Shown piece by piece: positions 27,952 to 37,569 of a DNA stretch of 64,000 nucleotides. The stretch covers positions 1 to 64,000 of the forward strand of contig NZ_LMQM01000012.1 of assembly GCF_001424145.1 (NCBI RefSeq), given 5' to 3'. The notes under the pieces were generated by a model. That model had not been told where the DNA came from. It made no database searches and was given only the letters and a program-made list of their open reading frames with translations. The number at the start of each line of letters is the position of its first letter. Position 1 is the stretch's first letter. The DNA comes from Chryseobacterium sp. Leaf404. Its GTDB lineage: Bacteria > Bacteroidota > Bacteroidia > Flavobacteriales > Weeksellaceae. The translations under genes and the position numbers were made by a program.

Positions 27952-27979
27952 ATCAAATCCTAGTTAAAATTTCTATCAA

Positions 27980-29677
27980 CTACAAACTGTCAACGATCAA
28001 CTTCTTTTTCGATTTGATATTGTTTTCGGTGAAGTCTGCGAGAATCTGATATTGGTTCATTAACTCTGCATATTTTTCTGCGTGTTCTGCCTGTGGGAAA
28101 TATTCAGCTTCGAAATCGGAACCCATTTTCTGGCTTGCTTCCTGAACATTGGGATAAATTCCTGCTGCAACGGCTGCGTAAATCGCTGCTCCTAAAGCCG
28201 GAGCCTGATCGGATGCTGCCACTACAATCGGCATATTGAGAACGTTTGCCAATGTCTGCATAATGAAAGGCGATTTTCTGGCAACACCGCCGATTCCGAT
28301 GACTTTTTCGATTTTCACACCTTCTTCTTCAAAACGGTCAACGATTTTTTTGGAACCAAAACAAATGGCATTCACCAAAGCTTTGAAAATATGTGGTGCT
28401 TTTGTTCCGAGTGAAAGATTGCTGATAGCGGCTTTCAGTTCCTGATTGGCATCTGGTGTTCTTCTTCCGTTCACCCAATCCAATGCAATAGGAATGGCTT
28501 CTGAAAGTGGAATTTTTTCTGCTTCCAAAGTTAGATTTCGGATAAGATTGTTCTCTATTTCTTCCTTTAATTGTTGTTTTTGATTTTCATCAATGACATT
28601 AGAATTCATTAGAATATTTTGCGTTGGCCACATCAGAATGTCTTTGTACCAGGCCAGCAAATCTCCGAATGCTGACTGACCAGCCTCAAGACCCATCAAT
28701 CCCGGAATAACGGAACCATCTACCTGTCCGCAGATTCCTTTCACGGTTTTGTCTCCGATAATTTCGTTAGGTGCAACCATAATATCGCAGGTGGAAGTTC
28801 CCATAATTCTAATAAGTGTATTTTCTTCCACTTTTGCTCCGACAGCTCCAGAATGTGCGTCAAAAGTTCCTACAGCAATCACCGTATTGGTTGTCAATCC
28901 CAGTTTTGCTGCCCATTCTTCATTTAAATTTCCTGCAACCTCATCGGAAGTGTAGGTTTTATCGTATAATCTGTCTCGAAGTTCGGCTAAAGACGGGTCT
29001 AACTGACCAAGGAAATCCTTTGAGGGAAGTCCGTCCCACGATTCGTGCCACATTGCTTTGTGACCCGCCGCGCAACGGCCTCTTTTAAAGGTTGCCAAAT
29101 CCTGATTATCGGAAAGCAAAAACGTAATGTAATCGCAATGCTCCATCCAGCTATAAGCCGCATTTTTTACATTGTCATCAACTCTGTTGATGTGAAGAAT
29201 TTTTGCCCAAAACCATTCGGAGGAATAGATTCCGCCTTCAAATTTGGTATAATCTTCGCCGCCCCAATTTCTCGCTAAATGGTTGATTTCCTCCGCTTCA
29301 TCAATGGAAGTATGGTCTTTCCATAATACCATCATCGCATTAGGATTTTGTTCGAAACCAGGTGTTAAAGCTAATGCAATTCCTTCTTTGTTAACCGGAA
29401 GCGGCGATGAACCCGTAGTATCGATACAAATGCTGACAATACTTTCGGGTGCTACTCCACTTTCTTTGACAACATCGGAAATGGTTTTTTCCAAGCCTTC
29501 GATATGGTCAAGCGGATGCTGACGGAATTGATTTTGTTCCGGCTGACAGAATTTCCCTTCTTTCCATCTTTGGTAGTAGCTTACGGATGTTGCGAGTTCT
29601 GCTCCGTTTTCTGTATCAATCACAACTGCACGAACGGAATCTGTTCCATAATCTAACCCGATAACGTATTTTTTCAT
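27980..29677 (-). CDS. araB: Ribulokinase
   Basis: An ATP-dependent FGGY-family kinase phosphorylating L-ribulose. The 565-residue length is typical. The opening YVIGLDYGTDSVRAVVID is the phosphate-1 loop of the sugar kinase fold. GTFDAHSGAVGA and RIMGTSTCDIMVAP lie in the middle, and the adenosine-binding GIGGVARKSPFIMQ motif near the C-terminus. It is the first gene of the arabinose operon. A consensus -7 box and an AraR-type operator lie within 105 bases upstream, so it should be derepressed by arabinose. Confidence 0.97.
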   Translation of the reverse strand: MKKYVIGLDYGTDSVRAVVIDTENGAELATSVSYYQRWKEGKFCQPEQNQFRQHPLDHIEGLEKTISDVVKESGVAPESIVSICIDTTGSSPLPVNKEGIALALTPGFEQNPNAMMVLWKDHTSIDEAEEINHLARNWGGEDYTKFEGGIYSSEWFWAKILHINRVDDNVKNAAYSWMEHCDYITFLLSDNQDLATFKRGRCAAGHKAMWHESWDGLPSKDFLGQLDPSLAELRDRLYDKTYTSDEVAGNLNEEWAAKLGLTTNTVIAVGTFDAHSGAVGAKVEENTLIRIMGTSTCDIMVAPNEIIGDKTVKGICGQVDGSVIPGLMGLEAGQSAFGDLLAWYKDILMWPTQNILMNSNVIDENQKQQLKEEIENNLIRNLTLEAEKIPLSEAIPIALDWVNGRRTPDANQELKAAISNLSLGTKAPHIFKALVNAICFGSKKIVDRFEEEGVKIEKVIGIGGVARKSPFIMQTLANVLNMPIVVAASDQAPALGAAIYAAVAAGIYPNVQEASQKMGSDFEAEYFPQAEHAEKYAELMNQYQILADFTENNIKSKKKLIVDSL

Positions 29678-29736
29678 TTTTAACGATGAATTAAATTTTA
29701 ATAAATGTTTACATTTCTCAAGTTGAGAGATTAAAA

Positions 29737-29744
29737 CAAATATA
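29737..29744 (-). promoter_or_regulatory. -7 promoter box of the araB operon
   Basis: Reads TATATTTG on the minus strand, an exact TAnnTTTG match, 59 bases upstream of the araB start. Operator site 4 begins 15 bases further upstream and covers the -33 region. Confidence 0.55.
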
Positions 29745-29759
29745 TATTTTTATTTTAAA

Positions 29760-29780
29760 TAAATGTAAATATTACACTTA
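29760..29780. promoter_or_regulatory. AraR-type operator, site 4 (araB operon)
   Basis: TAAATGT-N7-ACACTTA, placed over the expected -33 element of the araB promoter. Spacing to the -7 box is within one base of that at site 5. Confidence 0.7.
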
Positions 29781-29815
29781 ATTTTATTTTTTCTTTTATT
29801 GATGGTACTTTGCGA

Positions 29816-31798
29816 TTATTTTATCTTTAAAACGACAAAAGAATTGGCTGGAATCTGAACAGAAAATTTCACTTTTTTAATCACAGAATTCTCTTCAAGA
29901 GGTTTTATGTTTTCTGTTTGAAAATTATTTTCGGCAGAAAGTTGTGACGCTGTCAAGGTTGTTTTGGTTAATTTGCTTCCTAATTTGATATTTTTTGGAT
30001 TGATTTCAATTGATTTTTCCTGAGAATCTGTATTAACAATTTTGATGATTGTTTCACCCTTTTTTCTATCTAAAACTGCGGATGCAAAGAGTTCATTTTG
30101 TCCTTTTACAGCAATTCCATTTTCCGAAATTTTAATTAAATCGGTTCCTTTATTATTTGAAAACAGTTTTTGAACGTAATAATTGGGTGTTGCGTAAGAC
30201 TGTAAATTATTAAACCAAATTAAATCTGGTGTCCATTGCCAACCGTCTGCGTGTGCAAAAAGTGGTGCGTAAGAAGTCATCGTAACCACATCTGCGTTTC
30301 TTTCTAGTCCAGTCATAAATGCGGCTTCCGACAATGCGGTTTGCCAGTTATTTTTATTATCCGGTTTCACAACTCCAACTGATTGCGCAGCATATTCTCC
30401 GGCAAAAACTTTTGGTCCTGAACGGTCGTAAGCATCGTAACGTCCGGCATTTTTTGTAAACCATTCGGGCGAATTATAATAATGTTCGTCGACAATTTGT
30501 GCGTTGAGTTTTTTAAGCTCTTTCCAGCCGTAATCGAAAAATTCTCCGTCAGGTGACGGTCCGCTTCCTGAAATGATTTGGATGTCCGGATATTTGTCGT
30601 GAATGGCTTTTTCAAAAATCTTGTAACGCTCGATGTAATCTTCTCCCCACTGCTCGTTCCCAACACCAATATATTTCATATTGAATGGTTTCGGATGTCC
30701 CATTTCAGCACGGATTTTACCCCATTTTGTATTTATATCACCGTTGGCAAATTCAATTAAATCCAAAGCATCCTGAACGTAAGGATTTAATTCATCCAAA
30801 TGAACCAATTCGGCTGTGTTAAACTGGCAAGCTATTCCGCAACTCAAAATCGGTAAAGGTTCTGCTCCCAAATCTTCGGAAAGCTGGAAATATTCATAAA
30901 AACCTAATCCGAATGATTGATAATAATCGGGAGTCAGACGATGGGCAAATCCGGAACTCCATTTGTTGATGAGATATTCTCTGTCGGCGACATTTCCTAA
31001 AGTTTTTTTCCATTGATATCTTTCTGCAAGCGTTCTTCCTTCGACAATACAACCTCCGGGAAAACGTAAAAATCCTGGTTTCAAATCGTATAATTTCTGA
31101 ACCAAATCCTTTCGCATTCCGCCCTTTCTTCCTTTCCAGGTATCCTGCGGGAAGAGCGAAATCATATCCATATTGACAACTCCTTTTCCTGTAAAAGTGA
31201 GCTGTAATTTTGCTTTTTCAACCGTCGAGTCCGGAACGAAAACCAAATTGTATTTTTGCCAACCGCCACCTTTACTAATTGTTGAAACGGCAGATATCAC
31301 TTTTCCATTCTCGTCAACTAAACTTGTGTTAACTGCAGAGATATTTCCTGAAATGTTGTCTAAATAAAAACTGAAATCATATTTTTCACCTTGATGAAGT
31401 CCGATCCCTCTGAAACCTTCGTTCTCCAGAACATAATTTTTATCATTGTAAACCGTAATTCTTGCGTAGTTTTTGTTGGTTTTGGAATCATCCGAATAAA
31501 TGGTAAGTAAACCGGAATCTAAATTAGGAGAGAGCGTTTTTGTATTTTGCTGTTTCCAGCCCATTAAAGGTTCATCAAATTCAAAACTCCGGTTTTTGAT
31601 CAGTTCTGCATAAATTCCTCCGTCTGCGCCAAAGTTGATGTCTTCAAAGAAAATCCCGTACATCGTCGGCTGAATTTTGATGTTGGTGGAAGTTCCGTCT
31701 AAATCGAGAAAGTGCTTTGTGACATTTCCGTTTTGAGCGGAAAAAAAGGCTACGCTTAAAAAGAATGCGGTTGAGAATATTTTGGATTTTGTTTTCAT
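29816..31798 (-). CDS. Alpha-L-arabinofuranosidase, GH51
   Basis: A retaining arabinofuranosidase releasing alpha-linked arabinose from arabinoxylan or arabinan. The start at 31798 (MKTKSKIFSTAFFLSVAFFSAQ) gives a clean signal peptide; an earlier ATG at 31822 is less likely. A carbohydrate-binding-like beta domain (about residues 75-210) precedes the catalytic barrel. The acid/base Glu is in YIGVGNEQWGEDY and the nucleophile Glu in VFAGEYAAQ. The C-terminal beta-sandwich completes the family layout. It is the second gene after GH3 in the same unit. Confidence 0.93.
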   Translation of the reverse strand: MKTKSKIFSTAFFLSVAFFSAQNGNVTKHFLDLDGTSTNIKIQPTMYGIFFEDINFGADGGIYAELIKNRSFEFDEPLMGWKQQNTKTLSPNLDSGLLTIYSDDSKTNKNYARITVYNDKNYVLENEGFRGIGLHQGEKYDFSFYLDNISGNISAVNTSLVDENGKVISAVSTISKGGGWQKYNLVFVPDSTVEKAKLQLTFTGKGVVNMDMISLFPQDTWKGRKGGMRKDLVQKLYDLKPGFLRFPGGCIVEGRTLAERYQWKKTLGNVADREYLINKWSSGFAHRLTPDYYQSFGLGFYEYFQLSEDLGAEPLPILSCGIACQFNTAELVHLDELNPYVQDALDLIEFANGDINTKWGKIRAEMGHPKPFNMKYIGVGNEQWGEDYIERYKIFEKAIHDKYPDIQIISGSGPSPDGEFFDYGWKELKKLNAQIVDEHYYNSPEWFTKNAGRYDAYDRSGPKVFAGEYAAQSVGVVKPDNKNNWQTALSEAAFMTGLERNADVVTMTSYAPLFAHADGWQWTPDLIWFNNLQSYATPNYYVQKLFSNNKGTDLIKISENGIAVKGQNELFASAVLDRKKGETIIKIVNTDSQEKSIEINPKNIKLGSKLTKTTLTASQLSAENNFQTENIKPLEENSVIKKVKFSVQIPANSFVVLKIK

Positions 31799-31902
31799 TG
31801 ATGGATTTAAGTTAGACAACATTTTACTCTCGCAGATTTTTTTTATTTAGCAGATTTTAATTCGTAATTTATTCTAAAAAGGGTTTTTATTAATTTCAGC
31901 TA

Positions 31903-34530
31903 CTATTTAACCTTTAAGATGAGACTTTTCAAACCTGACTCATCGGAAGTTCCACCGTAGAAAATCGTGTAGTCTCCAGGTTTTGAAGCTAAATCATCAA
32001 CTGTTGCATCGTAAAATTTAAATGAATCCTGAGAAACTATAAGCTGAACATTTTTTGTTGCACCTGCTTTGATGATCACTCTTACGAAAGCTCTCAAAGT
32101 CTTTACAGGAGCCAGAGTATCGTTATTCCTTTTCACATAAACCTGAACCACTTCTTCGCCGTCTTTTCCTGAAATGTTGGTAATCGGAATTTTGATCGTC
32201 AAGTTTTCGTTAGGATTAATGGTATTTTTATTCAATTTAGCATCACCGTAATTGAATTTAGAATAACTCAAACCGTGACCAAAGGCGTACAAAGGTTTTT
32301 CGGTCATATATCGATAAGTTCTTCCCTGCATATCATAGTTTTCAAAACCCTGATGCTTGCTGGTTTTGGAAAGCGCATTATCCAGTTGCTCAAGATTTTT
32401 GTAAAACGTAATCGGCAACTTTCCAGAAGGATTATAATCTCCCGCCAAAACATCTGCAACCGCAGTGCCGCTGGATTGCCCGCCGTACCAGGCATTCAGC
32501 AACGCGTCATAATTTTTTTCGTCCTGCTCCAGCCCGAGCGAACTTCCTGTACACAAAACGAAAACAACAGGTTTTCCGGTTTTTCTTAATTCAGCCAGTA
32601 ATTCTCTCTGAACTTTCGGAAGTTCTATCGAAGTTTTGTCGCCACCTTTGAAACCCTCTGCACTCACCAACATTTCTTCGCCTTCAAGATTTGGGGAAAG
32701 TCCGCCTGCGAAGATAATGATGTCTGCATCTTTTACTTTTTCTCTTACTGAAGCGAAATTTACCGGGTCTTTTTTGTACACTTCAAAAGCAATACTTACA
32801 TATTTCCCTTTTTGGGAATGGCGAAGTTCTATCTGATATTCTTTCCCTTTCTCCATTTTCACAGGAAATTCAGAAGGATGTCTTGCATCAGGACCTTTTC
32901 TGGTGGCGATTTCTTTGCCGTCAACAAAAAGCGTGTAAATATCTGAGGTCGCGGCAGAAAATATCACTTCGCCGGAATAACTGCTTTTAAAAATCCCGGA
33001 AATTCTTGCTGAAGTATTTTCTCTGGCAACACCTGCGGCGAGTTGTGTTCCGCCAAAGCTGTTATACGTGATTGTAGTATTATTGACTGATGTATTGACA
33101 GGTTGACCTTTGAATTCATTGTTATTAAAAAATTCGACCTTCATTCCTTTTTGTCCGTTTTTCTGACTGACAAAATTTTGATAGAGCGAAGTTCTTGCCG
33201 TAGGATCTGCGACTTCACTTCCTTTTTCATAAATGATTTCAGCGTTTGGAAATTTTGCCTTAATTCCATCTAAAATTGTAACCGTTGAAGAAGGCGTTCC
33301 GTTGTAATTTCCCAATTGCATAATTCCGTCATCAGCATTGGGACCCACAACCGCAATTTTTTTAATGCTTTTTTTTAAAGGCAAAACATTCTTCTCATTT
33401 TTCATCAGAACGATTGACTTCTGAGCCATTTTCAAAGCCTGCTTCTTGTGCTCTTCCGAATCTACCACCGAATATGGAATTTGGTTCCAATGCACGGACG
33501 ATTTTGGGTCAAGCATACCTAATTCAAACCAGCCTTTGAGGATTCTTCGCATTGATATATCAAGGTCTTTTTCGGTAATCAGTCCGCTGGCAAGAGATTT
33601 ATTAAGATTGTTATACGTATCTCCACACTCCAAATCAGTTGAATGTTTTAAGGCATCTGCAGCAGTACTTTTTTCATCGGGATGTGTTCCGTGATATTTT
33701 TCCTGATAGAAATCTGCCAAAGCCCAACAATCGGAAACTACCATTCCGTCGTACTTCCATTTTCCGCGAAGAATTTCGGTAAGCAAAGTATTGTTGGCGC
33801 AGCACGGCTGTCCGTCGAAAGCGTTATAAGCACACATCACTTCCCTTACATCTCCTTCTAAAACCAAAGATTTGAAAGCAGGAAGATAGGTTTCGTACAA
33901 ATCTCTTTTGGAAACTTCCGCATTGTAAGAATGTCGGTTCCATTCCGGACCGCTGTGAACGGCAAAATGTTTTGCGCACGCGTGGGTTTTGAAATATTTT
34001 GGGTCATTTCCCTGCAAACCTTTTACTGCAGCAACGCCCAAAACAGACGTAAGATAAGGATCTTCTCCGTAGGTTTCCTGACCTCTTCCCCATCTAGGGT
34101 CACGAAAAATATTGATATTCGGAGTCCAGAATGTGAGACCTTCGTAACGTCCGGTTTTGTCAGCTTCATCAAAAGATTTATTATATTTAGCTCTGGCTTC
34201 ATCAGAAATCATTTCAAAAGTTTTGAGATGTTCCGGAACGTCCCAGGTTGCTGCCAAACCAATAGCTTGCGGAAAAACAGTCGCTGTTCCGGCTCTTGCA
34301 ACACCGTGAAGCGCTTCGTTCCACCATCCATAAGCGGGAATTTCTAGTCTTGGAACTGCTTTGGAATTGTCCATCATCATTCCGATTTTTTCATCGACGG
34401 TTAGTAAGCCGAGAAGATTCTCGATTCTTTGCTCGACAGGAAGATTGGGGTTTTGAAACGGATATTTAAAAGTCTGCGCAGATGAGACGACACAGACGAA
34501 TAATGATATACTGATGATTAGCTTTTGCAT
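31903..34530 (-). CDS. Beta-xylosidase / beta-glucosidase, GH3 with PA14 domain
   Basis: An exported GH3 enzyme of about 875 residues from the start at 34530 (MQKLIISISLFVCVVSSAQ); an upstream ATG at 34572 would bury the signal peptide. The nucleophile is Asp267 in GMVVSDCWA. The second domain is interrupted by a PA14 sugar-binding domain around residues 455-590, and a fibronectin-like domain ends the protein. KHFAVHSGPEWNRHSYNA is typical of xylosidase-type GH3, so beta-xylosidase is the favoured activity. It leads the GH3-GH51 unit with its own promoter and AraR-type operator. Confidence 0.9.
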   Translation of the reverse strand: MQKLIISISLFVCVVSSAQTFKYPFQNPNLPVEQRIENLLGLLTVDEKIGMMMDNSKAVPRLEIPAYGWWNEALHGVARAGTATVFPQAIGLAATWDVPEHLKTFEMISDEARAKYNKSFDEADKTGRYEGLTFWTPNINIFRDPRWGRGQETYGEDPYLTSVLGVAAVKGLQGNDPKYFKTHACAKHFAVHSGPEWNRHSYNAEVSKRDLYETYLPAFKSLVLEGDVREVMCAYNAFDGQPCCANNTLLTEILRGKWKYDGMVVSDCWALADFYQEKYHGTHPDEKSTAADALKHSTDLECGDTYNNLNKSLASGLITEKDLDISMRRILKGWFELGMLDPKSSVHWNQIPYSVVDSEEHKKQALKMAQKSIVLMKNEKNVLPLKKSIKKIAVVGPNADDGIMQLGNYNGTPSSTVTILDGIKAKFPNAEIIYEKGSEVADPTARTSLYQNFVSQKNGQKGMKVEFFNNNEFKGQPVNTSVNNTTITYNSFGGTQLAAGVARENTSARISGIFKSSYSGEVIFSAATSDIYTLFVDGKEIATRKGPDARHPSEFPVKMEKGKEYQIELRHSQKGKYVSIAFEVYKKDPVNFASVREKVKDADIIIFAGGLSPNLEGEEMLVSAEGFKGGDKTSIELPKVQRELLAELRKTGKPVVFVLCTGSSLGLEQDEKNYDALLNAWYGGQSSGTAVADVLAGDYNPSGKLPITFYKNLEQLDNALSKTSKHQGFENYDMQGRTYRYMTEKPLYAFGHGLSYSKFNYGDAKLNKNTINPNENLTIKIPITNISGKDGEEVVQVYVKRNNDTLAPVKTLRAFVRVIIKAGATKNVQLIVSQDSFKFYDATVDDLASKPGDYTIFYGGTSDESGLKSLILKVK

Positions 34531-34600
34531 GAGATTAGTGAAACTTTTGATATTAATTTTGTAAAACAGCAAATTTTATCTGCTTATTTTGATATAAAAA

Positions 34601-34608
34601 CAAAGATA
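34601..34608 (-). promoter_or_regulatory. -7 promoter box of the GH3-GH51 unit
   Basis: TATCTTTG on the minus strand is an exact TAnnTTTG match, 70 bases upstream of the GH3 start. Operator site 5 begins 14 bases upstream of it. Confidence 0.55.
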
Positions 34609-34622
34609 AGATTCTTTTTATA

Positions 34623-34643
34623 TAAATGTAAAATCAACACTTA
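34623..34643. promoter_or_regulatory. AraR-type operator, site 5 (GH3)
   Basis: TAAATGT-N7-ACACTTA over the -33 region of the GH3 promoter, the same geometry as at araB. Confidence 0.7.
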
Positions 34644-34669
34644 TTATTTTATAATTTGTTTAAAATCTG

Positions 34670-34703
34670 ACAAAAAATAAAGCCATCAAAATTAATTGAT
34701 GGC
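34670..34703 (-). terminator. Rho-independent-type terminator after GH30
   Basis: On the minus strand GCCATCAA pairs with TTGATGGC (34696-34703 with 34682-34689) around TTAATT, followed by TTTATTTTTT. It begins 25 bases after the GH30 stop codon and separates that unit from the GH3 promoter. Confidence 0.75.
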
Positions 34704-34727
34704 CTTGGAAATTAACTGATTTAAATA

Positions 34728-37478
34728 TTACTGTTTGATAAACTTCTGTGAAACTATTTTAGTTCCTTTAGCTGAAACTTCAATGAAATAAACACCTGCA
34801 GAAAGTTCACTGATGTCTATACGGTTTTTTCCTGCTGTCATTTTCAAATCGGATTTTATTAATCCGCCTCTTAAATCGAAAATACTTGCTGTTGCGTCAT
34901 TTGCCTTTAGTTCAACAAAAATTTCTGATTTTGCAGGGTTCGGATATACTTTGCTCTCTTCTTTCTGCAGCGTATTATCCTGAACCGCCAGTACAGAGAA
35001 ATCTAAAGGCAGCATAGCTGCTGTATATATATTATCTTCGGTAAGATAGGCACGGAATGGATTGATCATTGGCTCACTTCCTGAAACAACTTTATAAAAT
35101 CCTGTAACACCATTTTCTGTTCTTAAAACATAGCTGTTTGCCGGAACCTTAATAGTATGATAAACTCCGTTCATCTGATTCACCGTAATTGCTTTCGGAG
35201 TAGAGACATTTCCAGTCCCTGTGAAGGTAATATTTCCTGTTGCATTGATGAGAACCGGTGTGTTTGCAGGAATTATTCCGTTGGTAATTGCACTGCAAGA
35301 AATACTGGCAGCACCCGGAACCATTAAAAACGCATTAACGCCCGATGGTACCGAAGCTTCGAAGGGCAAAAGTACTACTTCATAACCATTGAAAATTCTG
35401 TTGTAAGTAGCTGACATTGCTGAAAAATTAAACGGAACCTGGAAATCTTTACCCTGATCAGACAGTGTAAGTGTGTTGCAAACTGTGCCTGATACAACAT
35501 TTGGATTGCTGTTGGCGACAGAATTGTTGATATAAAATAAGCTGTTCAGGTTTTGAGAACCGCTTGTCCAGCTTGATGAGGGACTGATACCGGTAACCGT
35601 TCTAAAATCCAGCGATGTGTAATATTCATTTTCAAGCGCATCAATAAGATTGCTGTCTGTGGAAGTGTAGGCTGCATCGAACTTCGCGGCTCTTTCATTT
35701 CCAACATTAAAGTAAACATCGCCAAGGTTTAAATTTAAAATTGAACTGAAATTTCCGCTTCTTAAACCTATAATTCCTTTACATCCAAAAGGCAATGTGG
35801 AACGGGAAAGATCAAAAACAAGATTGAAACTTCCTGATCCTGGTGCCGGAAATGCAATACTGCCGTAGTTATATGATCGAACCACATTACTTTTATCTAC
35901 ATAGTAAAGCGTTGTATTTGACGAAGACTGACTTAGATTTGTAGTGTAACTCAGAACGTTAATAATCAATTTATTATAACGGTCATTCAATGCTACATAT
36001 CCATTTGAATCTGTTGTATTTGCACTTATAAGTGGTGTCGAATTATAGAAAGTAACCGTTTTACCTGATAACTGATATCCAATTCCAAAAGCTGGATTTG
36101 TAGTAGTCATCGTTTCGATTTTGTTGTAATGAACCTCAGTTCCCGTCATTGTTGAGACAGGTCTGTCTCCACTTTTATTAAATACAAAAGTCATTACACT
36201 TGAAGGGGCCACTGTAATCTGCGGTCTGAAAGTATCTGTGGTGAACGTAAATGGAGCAGAAACCATATCCGCTGTCTGTGATGTCGTTGTACTGGTTCCG
36301 GAATTGGTAAAGAACGGAAGGTCAGCTTTCAGACTGTACGAATTGGCAGATGAATTGATAACCACCAAAGTGATCTGATTTCCATCCTGTGAAATATAGG
36401 ATGAACCTTCCAATGTACCGGCCGATACTTCCCATTTGGCATCAATTCTTCTTTTACCGGTTGTAGTTTTTGCAAACTGCGATAAAATGTATCCTCTCTT
36501 TGTCATTTCACCCGCTACAGTTCCGTTAGTTCCGTCACCCATCATTCCGTAATACCTTTTTGATGCATAATGAACCCACGCGTTAATGTTGCCAAGCATT
36601 GCATTGTTCACACTTCTTGCAAAGGTGAAACCGTCGATTGACCAGTTAAAATCTCTCGCAGGAACACTGGTATTGGAATTCCAGTTGATTAGATATTCGG
36701 TTTGCCAGATTTGTTTGTTATTGTTCTGAAACTGCTTGTAAACTGACTGCATAGAACCATACTGATGACCTCCATACACTTCAAAATTGGCCATGGTTGC
36801 TGTATTCAGAAATGCATTTGCAAAATTATCGGTGAATCCGACACTCTCAGGAGCAATAACATTGCAGTTAATTAACTGACCGTAATCTCTCACAAAATTT
36901 GCGATCTGAGTTGGCGTCCAGATACAGCCTGCGTACTGCGCCATCTCATCTGGTTCGTTTTGAATTGAAATGTAATCAAGCGCTACTCCGTTTGTCGCAA
37001 GATATGTAACGAAACTGTTCAGGTGTAAAGCATAATCCTGATAGTGTTCAGGTTTCAGATACCCTATTTGCTGTACACCATTGGCATCAGTAAAAACTGC
37101 ATTCGAATTGTTATTGGTCTTCCATGCCGCCGGCATTGTCCATGGACTTGCAAAAACAATAAGTCCCATTGATTTTGCCTGCTGTGCAGTAGCTAATGCT
37201 TGAGGCCAGTTGGCAGGATCTTCCGGAATATACAGCCTCAACATGTTGTAACCCGCATCAGTAGCACCGGTTCCCCAGAGTTTCTGAATTTCTGTAGGGG
37301 TCATGTGATTGTAGGCAAACTGCGGACTGCAGACAAAACCTCCGAACCCTGTAATGTTCTGATAAGTAATGTTCTTATCAATTTTCACTTTTGCGGTCTG
37401 TGTACTCTGGGCACTTAATTGCCCTGTGAATACGATACTTGTCATAGCAGCAAGTACCAAACTGACGATTTTTCTCAT
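34728..37478 (-). CDS. GH30-type glycanase secreted by the type IX system
   Basis: A 916-residue secreted enzyme. Signal peptide (about 1-23), a GH30-like barrel opening with NITGFGGF, acid/base Glu175 in SIQNEPDE and nucleophile Glu261 in IWQTEYL. A beta-sandwich follows to about residue 410. A stretch of roughly 420 residues (about 420-840) that I do not recognise comes next. The last 70 residues are a T9SS C-terminal sorting domain (VYPNPAKSEIFVEL to VSQKFIKQ), so it should be exported across the outer membrane. Endo-xylanase activity, glucurono- or arabino-specific, is likely from context. It is the only protein in the window with a T9SS signal, and a terminator follows. Confidence 0.85.
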   Translation of the reverse strand: MRKIVSLVLAAMTSIVFTGQLSAQSTQTAKVKIDKNITYQNITGFGGFVCSPQFAYNHMTPTEIQKLWGTGATDAGYNMLRLYIPEDPANWPQALATAQQAKSMGLIVFASPWTMPAAWKTNNNSNAVFTDANGVQQIGYLKPEHYQDYALHLNSFVTYLATNGVALDYISIQNEPDEMAQYAGCIWTPTQIANFVRDYGQLINCNVIAPESVGFTDNFANAFLNTATMANFEVYGGHQYGSMQSVYKQFQNNNKQIWQTEYLINWNSNTSVPARDFNWSIDGFTFARSVNNAMLGNINAWVHYASKRYYGMMGDGTNGTVAGEMTKRGYILSQFAKTTTGKRRIDAKWEVSAGTLEGSSYISQDGNQITLVVINSSANSYSLKADLPFFTNSGTSTTTSQTADMVSAPFTFTTDTFRPQITVAPSSVMTFVFNKSGDRPVSTMTGTEVHYNKIETMTTTNPAFGIGYQLSGKTVTFYNSTPLISANTTDSNGYVALNDRYNKLIINVLSYTTNLSQSSSNTTLYYVDKSNVVRSYNYGSIAFPAPGSGSFNLVFDLSRSTLPFGCKGIIGLRSGNFSSILNLNLGDVYFNVGNERAAKFDAAYTSTDSNLIDALENEYYTSLDFRTVTGISPSSSWTSGSQNLNSLFYINNSVANSNPNVVSGTVCNTLTLSDQGKDFQVPFNFSAMSATYNRIFNGYEVVLLPFEASVPSGVNAFLMVPGAASISCSAITNGIIPANTPVLINATGNITFTGTGNVSTPKAITVNQMNGVYHTIKVPANSYVLRTENGVTGFYKVVSGSEPMINPFRAYLTEDNIYTAAMLPLDFSVLAVQDNTLQKEESKVYPNPAKSEIFVELKANDATASIFDLRGGLIKSDLKMTAGKNRIDISELSAGVYFIEVSAKGTKIVSQKFIKQ

Positions 37479-37569
37479 AATACTAATTTTAATTTGACAT
37501 TGATTTTAATTGAATTCAAAATGATGTTATTGTTTTTCTTATATAGTAATATTGATTTATTATTTATTT

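Larger units (their letters stand above)
27592..27979. other. Repeat-filled gap between araB and araD
   Basis: This 388-base gap holds three unrelated repeat elements side by side: inverted repeat E (27617-27695), structured repeat A copy 4 (27735-27822) and repeat D copy 2 (27879-27951). No coding frame or promoter was recognised. Confidence 0.6.

Noticed and set aside
29703..29716. AAATGTTTACATTT in the araB leader as a second operator
   Set aside because: The half-sites are separated by two bases instead of seven, so a dimer could not contact both in the same way.
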